Assembly (NCBI GenBank): GCA_018398575.1
Contig: JAGTXZ010000020.1
Span: 1,178,001-1,242,000 of the forward strand
DNA: 64,000 nt
Source of the DNA: Ampelomyces quisqualis
Lineage: Eukaryota; Ascomycota; Dothideomycetes; Pleosporales; Phaeosphaeriaceae
Direction: 5' to 3'
How positions within the stretch are numbered: position 1 is the stretch's first letter; the number at the start of each line of letters is the position of its first letter. A program made the translations under genes and the position numbers. Positions 10,395-22,648 of this stretch are shown here, piece after piece. The notes under the pieces were generated by a model. The model was not told the origin of the DNA. It saw nothing but the letters and a program-made list of their open reading frames with translations, and did not search any database.

Positions 10395-13016
10395 ATGAAA
10401 ACAACCAACAATACCTGTGGTGTCCATAAAGACATCTGGGGCATCAACAATCCCCGTGACATCCGGCTGCAAATCTACATCTCGGTAACCCTTGGTGTGG
10501 GCGCATTCCTCACATTTTGCGCAAGTCTTTGGAACTGCAACGCAACACGCAACCGCTCTAACCAAACCCGCAGTTCCTCCGGCCGCGATGGAAAGGCTTG
10601 TACGCGGCGCGCAAGAAGCAGAACGACCTCGCGACGGCCCTCCCAGAGCTCCCCGATAGCTTCTTCGGCTGGATCATACCGCTATGGAAGATCACCGACG
10701 AGCAGGTGCTCGCTTCAGCGGGCCTGGACGCCTATGTTTACCTCGCCTTCTTCAAGATGGCCATTAAATTTCTCGTCGTCACGCTCTTCTTCGCCCTGGC
10801 GGTTATCAAGCCCGTCCATGACACACACAAGGAGAGCAAGAAACTACCGCCACCCGATGACCCGAACCACGAGCGCCTGGAGTTGCGCGCGGCCTTCACA
10901 ATAATGGCTGCTGAGTACGAATACGCAACCGACTATCTATGGATGTACCTCGTCTTCGTCTATCTCTTCACTGGCCTCATCATGTATCTCATAGTTTCCG
11001 AGACTAGGAGGATCGTTGATATACGTCAAGAGTATCTGGGCAGTCAGACTACCATAACCGACCGCACCATCCGGCTTTCAGGCATTCCGAAAGACCTACG
11101 CTCCGAGGACAAGATCAAAAAGTTCATCGAAGATCTTCAGATTGGGAAAGTCGAAAACGTCACCCTCTGCAGGAACTGGCGAGAACTGGACGACAAAGTC
11201 ATTGCACGTCAGGCAATACTACGAAAGCTTGAAGAGGCGTGGACGGTGCACTTGGGCAGCCACAGAGTCGTGCGTAGCCTGGAAACTCTACCGGTCGTAC
11301 AACCAACACCGCTGCAGTCAGTCGATGACGGCCATGGCGATGACGACGAAGCATCCCATTTGATTCGACAAGTGGATAGGGAAACCGATTTTGTTAACCC
11401 GTACGCCCGAGAACGCCCAACAACGAAAATCCGGTATGGGCGATTCAAATTACGATATAAAGTCGTCGACGCAATCGACTACTATGAAGAGAAATTGCGC
11501 AGCATGGATGAGGAGATCAGGGTGCTTCGCAAGAGCGACTTTGAGCCGACTCCGCTCGCTTTCGTAACCGTAGATAGCGTCGCGAGCGCTCAAATGGCCA
11601 TCCAAGCCGTCCTGGATCCGTCTCCGCTTCAACTATTAGCGAATACCAGCCCAGCACCCTCTGACGTTGTCTGGACCAACACCTACCTCTCTCGAAACCA
11701 GAGGGTAACTCGTTCTTGGATGATCACCATCGCTATCGGCGTACTGAGCGTGTTCTGGACGTTTCTTTTGGTTCCTATCGCGGGTGCTCTAAATATCTGT
11801 TCCATCCACGAGTTCTTTCCCGGCTTCGCAAACGCTTTGGATAGTCATGATGTTCTCCGGTCTCTCGTGAACACTCAACTGCCGACATTTGCCTTGACGC
11901 TTATGACATTGATAGTGCCTTTCCTTTACGATTGGCTGTCCAACATGCAGGGAATGATATCGCAAGGCGATGTTGAACTCTCTGTAATATCCAAGAACTT
12001 TTTCTTTGTATTCTTCAATTTCTTCATCCTCTTCACCATTCTCGGAACAGCCTCAGGTTTCTGGGCCCGTTGGTCTAGGTTCGCTGAAAGATTGACGAGC
12101 GCTACACAGATTGCGTATGCTTTGGCTCAGTCTTTATCGGATCTTCTCGGATTCTATACGAATTTTATCATCCTGCAAAGTTTTGGACTTTTTCCGCTGC
12201 GATTGATGGAATTTGGAGCGCTATCACTTTACCCTGTGTACCTCATCGGAGCCAAGACCCCACGAGGCAAGCAGATCTATCACGACATTTAACCTTTACT
12301 AACACAACAATTAGACTATGCAGAGCTAGTTCAGCCTCCCGTATTCAGCTACGGGTTTTTTCTGCCACAGACCATCCTTATATTCATTATCTGTATGGTG
12401 TACAGTGTCCTACGAGACTCGTGGCAAGTCTTATTGACAGGTCTGGCATATTTTATGATCGGTCTCTTTGTTCACAAATACCAGTTGCTCTATGCCATGG
12501 AGCACCGTCAGCATTCGACTGGTCGCGGTTGGACGATGATGTGTGATCGCTTAATCGGTGGTGCCATCCTGTTTCAAATCACTGTTGCTGGTCAACTGGC
12601 TCTGAAGAAAGCCTTCAAACGAGCAGCGTTGGTGACACCATTGGTTATAGCGACTCTTTGGTTCTTCTACCTGTACGCGCTTACTTATCGTCCACTTATG
12701 AAGTTCATCGCCTTGCGAAGTCTTCGCAGCCCAGAAGCCACAGAGCTTGGTCGCGATTTGCATGAAGAAGCCGTCGCGTCTAGACAAAATAGGCACAGAT
12801 CCGTGGGCAGGCTTACTCTGGACGAATACAGGGAGCGCGGTCAGCGATTCGAGAATCCAGCTCTGACTATGCGGTGAGTGTCATGTCAAATAACTTCGTA
12901 AGAGTCGTTGCTGACAATGCTTGAACAGTCTGAACGAGGCTTGGCTCGCAAATAATACGACAAAGTTACAGGCCCGACCGAATGTATCCAGCAGAAATAG
13001 TGAAGACGGAGATTAA
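10395..13016 (+). CDS. CSC1/TMEM63-type osmosensitive calcium-permeable channel
   Basis: This is a multi-pass membrane protein of the CSC1/RSN1 (DUF221) family, which forms mechanically gated cation channels in OSCA/TMEM63 relatives. Exons are 10395-10520, 10574-12266, 12315-12873 and 12929-13016, giving about 821 aa. Introns 1 (10521-10573) and 2 (12267-12314) start with GC (gcaagt, gcaagc) instead of GT; intron 3 (12874-12928) is GT-AG. The first intron gives FLTFC-FLRPRWKGLYAARK and the second gives KTPR-DYAELVQPPVFSYGF, both family-typical. An N-terminal membrane segment is followed by a cytosolic RNA-recognition-like domain (about residues 190-380) and a bundle of hydrophobic helices. 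The C-terminal tail is hydrophilic. The start at 10395 is the first in-frame ATG of the N-terminal exon; a further upstream exon cannot be excluded. Confidence 0.9.
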
Positions 13017-13252
13017 AGGCGGTGTACTATGCCATTTCGATGTTGCCTAAGCATAGTTGCTCTTGCCTCCTGTTGACTCAAGGGTACTTTCCCGTTGATG
13101 CGAAGTACTAATCTTCGATACCCATTGCCTAGTTCTATACCGCTTGTCTGTGCCTCCTTGCTTCATCGCATGCAAACAGTCATTTCATATTTGATGCTTG
13201 CGATCACTACCACTCGCGCTACCTCAGCAACACGCTTATTTGCTATTCGTTA

Positions 13253-16200
13253 TTGCTCAAAGTAAATCCCTATGACCCCTACTCAGCTAGTCGAATATCA
13301 TCCCGCCAGCGGCATTGTGCCTCTCATAGGAGGTGCTTCAAGACGTCTTCCGAGATTCTTCTCTCCCGAGCTGTCGCCGGATCGAGACCCGGACCTGCTT
13401 CTACACTGGTTGACCGCGATCCCTCGCACATCGCAACAGCTCTGGGAATACCCGCAGCCCACATGTCAGCTCCAAGTTTCTCGTTTTCGCACAGACTTGA
13501 GCACATTTCATACAGTGCGGAACGAGCAACAGACGTTCCACCACTCGTCAATCCCCGCACGTCTTTCGAGTACGCATGTCTACCCCATCTAAGGTCCAAG
13601 GCCGAATCACCGAATCACGCCAAGCACGGTAGCACTACTCGTCGGAGTAACAGCACAGCATCGCGTGTTTCAAAGTCGTTTTCTCCCCGAGGTCGGAAGC
13701 CCTTGCGCTTACATCCAGGCCGGCGAGCTACAGTCCACAAGTACATCGCTTTATTGTTTGGCCAAAGCAATGGTGATCTTGTAGTCTCGAAAAGTGCTCG
13801 ATCGAACCTCGAGGCATTCATGTTTAGTAGCCCGAGTCTACGGCCTCTGCAGTACGACTCAGAGGCTCGCAGTGAGATCAGGTTTCTGAATCATACGCTA
13901 ACGAATTCTTTCTCTATGATCGAAAATTCAACGAAAACAAAGGCAAGGCTGTTAGAGCCCTTATACGAAGAAGATGTCGCGAGAGCTATTTCCGACGTGT
14001 TGTCCGGATTTTACACACCGACAGGCGCAAACACCAGTGCGTCACTAAATCGGTCCAGACAGGCCTCGCCCATTCGCATCAATGACGCCGAGATTGAACA
14101 CGGTATCGTTCCTCCAGACGTTTCCATGCGCGAGACCCAAGTCGATTGCGCACTCTCCACATTGTTGACGCTCTTGCTGCCGCACCTCCAATCTGCCGCT
14201 TAGAAAGCATTGAGACTGACCAGTCGTTCGTGGTACCATACGCTCAGCTTTGTCGCACCGCCATTGTTTCCTGCAATCTACCACGTTCCAATCGAGCTTA
14301 TACAGCATATCTATGATTATCTTGGCCCGGCAGACTTCAACGCAGCTCGACATACATGTTGTAGCTGGATGCGAGCAAGTCTCAATAACAAGATGTTGAC
14401 AGTAATGCTAAGTAGAGGGGGATGGTCGAGCAGTTCTCTGGTCGATCATGCAAAGATCAAAACGCCACTCTCAGGGGAATCTTGTGCTTCGATCGAAAGC
14501 GAAGAATGGTCCTTGAGTCGCCAGTTCTCGCGACAATGTGCATTAGCATCCGGCTGGACGGGAAATGGACTGGATACCGGACCCGCCTTCATTAAAAGCA
14601 CGCATATTGATTTCACAGGTCTTACCAATGGTAGCGGAACCTCAGCCAACGGTCAGAGCGACGGCCTTATATTTTCCACCAGTACGTGCAGACGTTTTGT
14701 ATTAGTCGCCCGGGACGCGCTGATCTACATCTACGACCTGCAAAATGGCTCTTTGATGCTTATAACTTGTGTGGTATGCCCAAGAAGAGCTCTTTCTATG
14801 AGTATGGATACCTCTTCCGGTCGCCACGCTGTAGCCGTGCTACTCGAAGGCCGTATGGGTATGGTGTGCGAGCTTCAGTGCGGCCACGCAGTTGAGCGAG
14901 ACGAAATAGCGAGATCTTCGAAAGGAAGCCATCAACAAGTCGTCTGCTCGAAATCTTCTGCATCACATGTCACAACCACTCTGTGCGATGCATGTCCTTG
15001 TATGCAACAGCGCAACGTTGAGTCGTTAAGCACAATCGATGTGCGATCCGATTTTCATGGCTTCAGCCTTCACGGCGTCGACGATCATCGCACACACGAT
15101 CGCAACCTCGTCAATGCTACATGGAACCTTTCTATACATGCCCGTCCGTTGTGTCGCTCAGCTCAAGGCCCGCAGTGCTCTTGTGAAATTCCTGTCGAGC
15201 GTGGCGACTCGATTTTCTACAGACATCTCTGCTCGGAGGGTGACCCACCTCGTAGCGTCTCAATCTGCCCACAACGTCGGTGCGTTGCATTTGGATGCTC
15301 TGCGGGCATAGAGCTGCACTGGATAGACGCTTTGACGGGGCAAAACTTGAGTCGATAGTTTCCACTCATAGCACCGAGCGATTATCTTTATTTTCTTCCA
15401 CCACGCCCTGGTTTCGAATCAGCTAAGAAACTACGTCTCATCTCTAGCGCTGCGCATCCTGACCATCGACCTGCCATCAGACGCGGTCTCTTTCTCAGCC
15501 GGCCAACACTAGCTTCGCTATGGGGATCCATTGGGTTTGATTCGACCCCGCATCGCCAGGGCTGCGATCACTATCATGCTGTCCCTTTGAGCGACGGACA
15601 CCATGTGCTATTCATAGACCCTTCAAACGGTATGCTGGCGCTCGGCTGCGATGCACCTCTCGGCAGTCCTACGAAGCTACTGCGTAAAATATGCTTCATT
15701 CCACCGATAGAAAAATCTGTACCAAGGCTGTATACCGCGGCCAGAGATCTGTCCGAGGGTGCTCGCATCATTGTAGTGTATGGAGAAATGATCATTCTGT
15801 ACAGCATCCCGCCTGACATCATCGTCCTTTCACAAACAGAACAAGGACTCGCCGGCTTAGGAGCTGGCGCCTCTCGCATCTCTATACCCGACAAGTGTGC
15901 CAAGAATGGCTGGCTCACTTGGTGGAACGAAAGATTGCCTCTGGATGCTTCGCCTGATACTGGGTCTAGGGATTTGGCGAATGTGTGGCCAATTGCGGTT
16001 CGCGGCACAGAAATCGGCAAGCTCAAGAATATCTGCGAAATTGCTATACAGACGCGGCCTGACATGATTATCTGGGCATTCACGCACACCTCACAATGCC
16101 ATTCTTGGCGGCTTCGAAGCTATGTCAATCACGAACTCCTGATGAAGCGCTCAGTCTGCCGCAACGGGAACGTGCACGATCTGTCCTCCTTTGATGGAAG

Positions 16201-16459
16201 TAGCGATACCATTATGAGGAATGCAAGCTCACCTCCGCCAGCGTGCACACTACATGTTCGAGGTGAGCTGGATGAACATCACGTAGCTCAAAGATCCGTC
16301 ACACGTGGGTTCGATGGTAATCCATCTGTTATAATAAAGAGGTTACCCAAAGCGCTGGCTGTAGAGAATGATGATTGGGTGGATATGATCGACGTCCGAG
16401 GTTGCTCTGATGCTTGGTACGATGATGATGGAGATGTAGTCATGTTCTATAGGGCGTGA
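13253..16459 (+). pseudogene. F-box protein gene interrupted by two in-frame TAG codons
   Basis: One reading frame stays open from 13253 to the TGA at 16457-16459 except for TAG at 14201-14203 and TAG at 15356-15358. All three segments are in the same frame with no frameshift. Segment two carries an F-box (HVPIELIQHIYDYLGPADFN, then AARHTCCSWMRASL) near 14282-14390, the substrate-adaptor motif that binds Skp1 in SCF ubiquitin ligases. Later segments read as globular protein (GCSAGIELHWIDALTGQNL, then DYLYFLPPRPG after the second TAG). The likely original start is the ATG at 13463, although the frame is open from 13253. CAG to TAG at the first site and TGG to TAG at the second would each need one transition. 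It may be a recent pseudogene, a readthrough gene or contain sequence errors. I found no intron in the right phase that removes either stop. Confidence 0.75.
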
Positions 16460-19400
16460 GTGGCGGGCGAAGGAGGCGGAGAATCTTGTGCGTTCCTGCC
16501 TACAATATTTCTTCTTCAACACCTGAGAAAATACCATTACTTGACTGAGAACCGTTGCCGGAATGCCTCACAGTGATTGAGGCGTGTTTGCGAGCACGCG
16601 GGGCGAGGTAGCGCGAGACACGAGTCCGCATCGCCGACGATTGCTGAATGTAAGCAGCCTTTACCTCCCACACCCACATTTCTTCCGTGTGGTGATTCAC
16701 TGATGTTCAGGTATATCTGATGTGGCCTGCAAATCCAGCTGAAAGTGATGTCGGCCCCTTTGACGAGGTAACAACTACAGCAGCAGGATCAAAGTCACTG
16801 CAGGGGTATTCTGCCCCTATTTATTGAGAGCTCTGCAGATATTGGGGTCTATGGGTGTGATTGCATTGCCATGAGCGAGCGCATTTTCACCCTGTGCGCG
16901 CCCCCAACTTCCGTTGTAAACACATCTCTCGCCCCGTCTTGCATCGCACACATTTGGAACAAAGGAGACTCTAGGTTTCTACCCATTTCAGGGCACAATC
17001 TGATGCCGCAACAGCGCATGTGTTGTCCAATGATCTATAGATTCGCTGGAAGTCCTGCGGGGAACATGTGCGGTATTAGTAATTACTATTGGACTACAAC
17101 CCCATCACACCTATGGGTGGCGATGACTATCATCATAGTCTGCTACACTTGTCTGGAGGCTATTCTTAGCTCATACACTCCACGAGCAATTCTGATCGAA
17201 GGCCTGCGGCCGTTGAGTGGAGCTGCACACGGAGCAAGGACGACGAGAGCGCTTTCGACTTTCACGAGAAGGAAAACTCTTCAGCGGCTTGATCGAAAGA
17301 TGGAGTGATATTGTGTTGATCACGGACGCGCACTGTAATCGGCACGATTACTGATGGCCCGACACTCTGCCAGATACAGTGTGATTGGCATGCTAGGGTT
17401 GGCGATGCCGTCAGAGCTGACGCCTCGCCAGTGTTGTCTGCATTCTCTGGGATTCATGCGCAGATGAACCCATGGCTTGATTGAAGCAGATGCAACTTGA
17501 AATACACTAGGTTCCAGCAATCCTTGCGGTAAGATGCACTTCAGGTAGAAAGCTTACAATTCGAGGACGCATCCTCGACAAGAGTAGAAGCTACTGCACT
17601 ACACGCTGCATTCGGTGTGGCGGCGCTTTACTTACGAGACGATCACAGGTGTCCGCTCATCTTGTGCATCTGGCATTGGCTCCCAGGGGTCGTCGAAGGC
17701 TCTTCGGCCTGGTCTTCATCCGGATTGAAGGCCTATTCAGACCCTGGCTATATGAAAGTACGCCCGGGCCGTCCGAGAACAAAGGAAGCCGAGAACAAGG
17801 TAGCCCGGCTGTTACGGCCACGGCAGGATAGTCGGGCTAGTTCGGCTGCGTTCTTTTACAGGGCGCGATTTTCCGTTACACTGGTTCCAAGGTTATCTCA
17901 ATCAATGCCCCTCCAACCCACCTGCACTTGCCATTGGAGTAAGATACAGTGCTGGCTGCACAATTTCGAGTTCTCGGTAATGTGTGGAAGTCCTCCATGT
18001 GTCGGCTGCACGGTCTCGAAGCAGTTCATGCACCCATGGTGAAGTCATGAGTAGGATTTGTGACTCTGGCCCTTTGGATACGACCAACCCTACGTGTCAC
18101 AAACAGACTGGTCGTAGTTATCCCACTACAGCTGAGGATTGATGCAACAAAGGGACGGTGCTTCCGTGAGCTGTTCGGTTTCCGAGATCGCCTCAGGTTA
18201 ATCTGGTTGCGGATGTGTGCTGCAGAGACGATGCTCTCGCTAACACCTGTGAGCTGGACAAAGCTGGTATCCGACAGAGTGGGCTGTATGATTCAAGACC
18301 CAACAATATTCAAGTCGTGTGCATTAACCAGGAGCCCAGGAAACTTCTGCTAGTCTCAGCGCCAGACCTTGTTTCGAGGTTGCCAATAGATGCCGCCATC
18401 CGAGCGGTTGTCACATTTTCCTCGGGTCCGATGGATTGCAGAGGACATGTCCGGTTCTTGGGATGGGCTAATATCTTCATGAGTATAGTCCCAAGGTCGG
18501 CTGGAGACTTCCCTCCGGTACGAGGAGTAAGACGGCACGGCGCACGTGACGCCGTCGCGCTAGCCAATCCTTGGGGTGTTCCGAATGGGCATCGATGAGT
18601 TCAGCAAGCGCACGCTATCTCCACGTGCATGAACTGAACGATTCTTCGCGTAACGTAGCACCAAAACTTCAAGGCAGATACTGTATGTCTTCTCTTTTGG
18701 GTATCCATGTCCGTTAGCCCTAGCAAGGCTTGGAGACACGTCATCCGTCGTTGCCCCCGCTCGGTCTCTAGATGGGATGAACAGCACAACGAATGCGTTG
18801 GCAAAGCGCCTCGGCACGTTTTCATCATGTCCGAGCCATGTCTTTTGCGCCTTCTGGGTTGGAACCATATACCTGGCCAAGTCAGCGCTGCCTCAAGGAA
18901 TGCGAGGTACACAACGAAGGAATCGTCTGTCGTGTACAGGGACCAAACTAGTGGTCATAGCATAAGGTTGGTCGCTTACAGGCACCGATCAGGGGCCGCA
19001 CTCAAGATCGACCTATACCGATATTCCACGCTCTTGTGCATTGCATCCTGCCAGTCACCGCAGGGCTGAACCGCTCCCGCCAGGGGCAAACACTCCATAA
19101 GGCCTCTATTTTACACAGTAAGCTCGATGCTGATTCAGACCCTCAGGCGACTTTGCAGGCAGTAAGCCCTCGAGATGACGCATGTACATGTACGAACGTC
19201 ACACACATGTGCAGACGGGGAAAGCGGTACGGCTCGTCATGCAAAGGATTGGCGTGGCAGCTTTACGGTCCTCCCCTAACGCCAGCACATCGCCCAACCC
19301 AAACTACTAACGGCAATACAACAGCCTCGCTACTCAAAGCCCGTTGACTTTATTGGTCTCTTCTTACCACCGCTGCGGTCTTTTTAGTATATTGGTGCGT

Positions 19401-19536
19401 GTCATAACCGCGCTGCCAGGTTCTGTGCAGGTCCAGCACTTCCTTCACGCTTTTTCTGCTCTCGCTTCCCCCGCAGTTGCTTGCTCATTGTCATATTTGT
19501 GAACCAATAAGGAAGACGTATAGCTGCCAGCGCAAC
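16460..19536. other. Three-kilobase stretch without a recognisable gene
   Basis: Only short, overlapping open frames occur here on both strands, with no domain, repeat or RNA gene that I can name. The best single frame is 16871-17308 (+), 145 codons, with one hydrophobic run (VAMTIIIVCYTCLEAIL). Nothing else supports it as a gene. The base composition is not AT-rich, so it does not look like a heavily RIP-mutated transposon. Confidence 0.5.
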
Positions 19537-20250
19537 ATGGCATTGGCTTCCGGTTATGCTCCAAATGGTCCATGTGCCACAACAGCCGCAGAAAATCTTC
19601 TCCTAGAGAATTTGTGACGAGAAGTGCTGGCGATGCCTACATGAGGCCAGAAATGAGGCTCACAAAGAAGCTCGGGACTATAAACAGCGAGCAAATGTTC
19701 TCGGATCAAGCGATGTGCTTCCACAGCAGTCATTACTCCAGGAGCTTGATTTCTCTGCGACCCACTTGCAGGTCATTCACCCCACCCTCGCATCCCTTCA
19801 CAACCTCTTCTATTACCCACATCAGCCAAGTGGTTCACGATTATGGCGGCCACAGAGAGTTATGTCCAGAAACTTCAGCGTATGGCCGCGTGAATTGCCC
19901 TCAATCACAGCTAAACCCTGTAGACTACTGCGCGACTCAGCAGATTGCTCAGCCTCAGTTCCAGGACTATTCCGACCCTCGAGGTATGTGTTGTCCTTGT
20001 CCTCTTTCCTTCTTCCTGACTCTAGATCTGACTTGAATTCGCAGGCATTAGAACAGCATGGTCTAGCAGCGTCTTCGTACACGGCCGGGAGTACCGGGCA
20101 CACCTCTGGCGAGACTACCGTTACCTCGAACAGTCGCGCGAGGAGGCTGCAGAAGTAGCCTGGAAGGCTTTGACCGCCAGAACACCTACAACGAACGGAA
20201 CTACCCAAGGTCAATATAACTATAATCATGGCTATACTACGACACGATAG
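19537..20250 (+). pseudogene. Unresolved small gene or frameshifted gene
   Basis: The 3' part is well supported. An exon ending at 19983 (...QFQDYSDPR) splices through a 61-bp GT-AG intron (19984-20044) to 20045-20250, which reads IRTAWSSSVFVHGREY, then a WRDYRYLEQSREEAAEVAW helix, and stops at 20248. Upstream, an ATG at 19537 gives MALASGYAPNG...ENLLLENL and stops. In another frame, CDEKCWRCLHEARNEAHKEA continues as a charged helix to about 19772, where a gtcatt donor could start an intron. Joining the first two segments needs a one-base shift or an unseen exon. I do not recognise the family. It could be an intact multi-exon gene that I have mis-spliced, or a gene with a fresh frameshift. 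Confidence 0.35.
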
Positions 20251-21395
20251 CGCTCAGATGCTCAGGGTCATCTCTGTTCACGCGCAAGGCGATATCTATG
20301 AGCGCTTGAGTCTAGACATCCTCCGCGATCGACCTTCACAATTGTTTCCTACGCACACGGACGCCGTATATGTCTTGTCCTGGGGGGCTGTGACTGGTCT
20401 ATATTCTAGTCTGGCTTCTTATCTTTCCTTACGCCTACAAGTTCGTGTGCTCGAGGCTTTTCTTCTTTCTCCATACTACGATGCTTTATACCCTCGATCA
20501 AGTACACAATGTCAACTTCCCTTTGGAATCAGCCATTGCAGGAAGCTTCGTACTATTTTGCTTCAATTTACTTTGCTAAGGGTTGGTATCTTCGCTTCGC
20601 TATCTCTCTTTATACCTTGGTGGACTTTTAGTATAAATTCATCCTAGTCAAGGAGATCCCAGGCGATTTTCTCACCTGAGGCTTAGTCCGCCTGGTGGAT
20701 GTCTCTTGACTCTCTGCAATCAAAACTTGTGGATACTTTTCTATCATGTACGAATTTTAAACTGGATAAAAAATTTAGGATCAGTTTACAGTATACCATG
20801 CATGACATGACCCACGGCGTCACTACGGCATGAGCACAACTCGCCTTGCAACGTCTTGATAGTGTACGACACAATGCACATCAAAAATTACCTTGAACTC
20901 AAGTCCCATTGCTTCGTAAAGCTACGCGACATGTCTTAAGACTTATCTTGCTCGTCTGCATACAACTAACAAAGCAGCGATTCATCCCAAATTCAAAGGC
21001 TACTACTAGACAACACCAATCCGTTTACTTGCAGCTTTCTTGGCAGAAATTAAGCACCGTGCCTAAACACCAGGCTTAGCGGAAAATCACAGTTGTTCGA
21101 CTGTGTCGGCTTTGGGTGCTTCAGCGAGTATTGGGTTGGTTTTCTGGTATGCTCCGCGGCAGATCACAAACTTTCAAACATTGTTGTAGGACAGCTTGAA
21201 GGAAGATAGGTTATACTAGACTCGCGACTTGATGTATAGGCGTCCGATTGTGAACTATTGCTAGGCTGGGTGGGCATGGCTATAGATTGGGTGGTAAGCC
21301 ATGGATGGCATCGGACATCTTCCACGGGCGGCATAATCCTGGCTTGGAAACACATAGCTGCCTTGTTCCATATATCGCATGCCTGATCTGCTTGC
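20251..21395. other. Intergenic region without a gene
   Basis: About 1.1 kb separates the unresolved gene from the oxidoreductase. A 139-codon open frame at 20228-20647 has no domain and starts inside the preceding coding exon, so it is probably chance. The rest is AT-richer and featureless to my eye. Confidence 0.45.
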
Positions 21396-22648
21396 CTACA
21401 ACTGCGTGGGATATTTTGTCGTCTCAATCTTCTCCGGATATACCAATCCGCCCTGTTTCCTCACCTCATCCATGACCTCCATGATGAGGATGCTCTCGTC
21501 AAGTCCAAGGTACTTGCCCTCCTTTCGGCCGTTCAGGATGGCATCTGCCGCCTCATCGGCCTCCCAGAACATGCCTTGTCCCTCGCCCTCTGGCTGTGTC
21601 GAGCTACCAAAGCCGTTGTACCAGTTGCTTCCTTTTCCGGGGCCAGGAATTGGCCAGTCTTTTTCCTCGACTTTGCCGTCCAAGTCGATGATCTTGGTCT
21701 TCAAGGGCCGGAAGGAATGCGGGAAGACCTGAATCTCACCCTTGGGGCCTTGGACACGGCAACATGGTGTGTCCATGTTGCCGCCGGGTGAGGTGGCAAC
21801 GCGTAGAGAGGTCGTAGCGACGGCGTGGGCTTCTCCGCCGGCTTCTTTTGATCGAGGAAAGCTCAGGATCATAGTGCTGTGCTCATCGGCTTTCCCGGTG
21901 GGCTCATAGCTCTTGACATAAGCAAGCAGCTTGGGAGGCTTGCGGTCCTTCTCGGGCTGGGTGTGGTAAAGTGTCTGGAAGACCCAGGTCAAGGCATAGA
22001 TACCGAGGTCAAGAAGAGCACCGCCAGCAAGGTCAGGGTTTACCATGCGATTCTTTCCATCTGCAAAGTTGTTCTCGGGATCCAGGGCCATGCTGTTGTC
22101 CGAGATAACGCGTGCAACGGGGCCAATGCGACCAGAGGTGATTTGTTCGCGAACATAGATGGAAAGGGGAAAGTATCGCGTCCATACAGCCTCCATCAGA
22201 AAGAGGTTCTTCTCCTTCGCCTTCTTGACCAACTCACGCGCCTGTGCGGCGTTTACGGTGAAAGCCTTCTCGCAGAGCACATTCTTGCCTGCCTCCAAGC
22301 ATAGCATGGCATTCTGGTAGTGATGTGAATGTGGTGTGGCGATATAGACGACGTCAATGTTGGAGTCCTTGACAAGCTCCTCATAGGAACCGTATGCTTT
22401 CGCGTCAGAGGGGCTTCCTGTCTCTTTGAGAAATTCTTCTGCACGCGACTTGGACGATGAGGAGGCTGCAGCAACGACGGTGTGTTTGAGATGCTTGACA
22501 CCGCGTGTGTTTGGGTCGACAAGGAGGTCCTTAGTACTGCAGCGCGTTAATCGACGTCGTTGGTGGGGGATTGGTGGGGCACATACAAGGTAAGGGCGAT
22601 ACCTCCAGTAGCGAGGATACCCCAGCGGACAGTCTTTGGGGAAGACAT
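21396..22648 (-). CDS. Gfo/Idh/MocA-family dehydrogenase (dihydrodiol/D-xylose dehydrogenase type)
   Basis: This is an NAD(P)-dependent oxidoreductase of about 400 aa. Exons are 22587-22648 and 21396-22536 around a 50-bp intron (22537-22586), which joins ...GGIALT to FTKDLLVD. The N-terminal Rossmann fold starts WGILATGGIA. A VVYIATPHSHHYQNAM block and the EKAF tetrapeptide (the family's EKP-type motif with the catalytic-region Lys) follow, then a C-terminal substrate domain with a DLGIYALTWVFQTLYH segment. The closest remembered relatives are mammalian dimeric dihydrodiol dehydrogenase and the fungal NADP-D-xylose dehydrogenases. The exact sugar or diol substrate cannot be read from sequence. 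It is probably cytosolic; no targeting signal is visible. Confidence 0.88.

Noticed and set aside
12395..12877. Separate small membrane protein gene
   Set aside because: It is the third exon of the CSC1-like channel, joined through a GC-AG intron at 12267-12314.
16871..17308. 145-codon frame with one hydrophobic run
   Set aside because: No homology recognised, no promoter or splice support; kept only as a note in the gene-free stretch.
20228..20647. 139-codon plus-strand frame
   Set aside because: Begins inside the last exon of the preceding gene model in another frame and lacks any recognisable feature.
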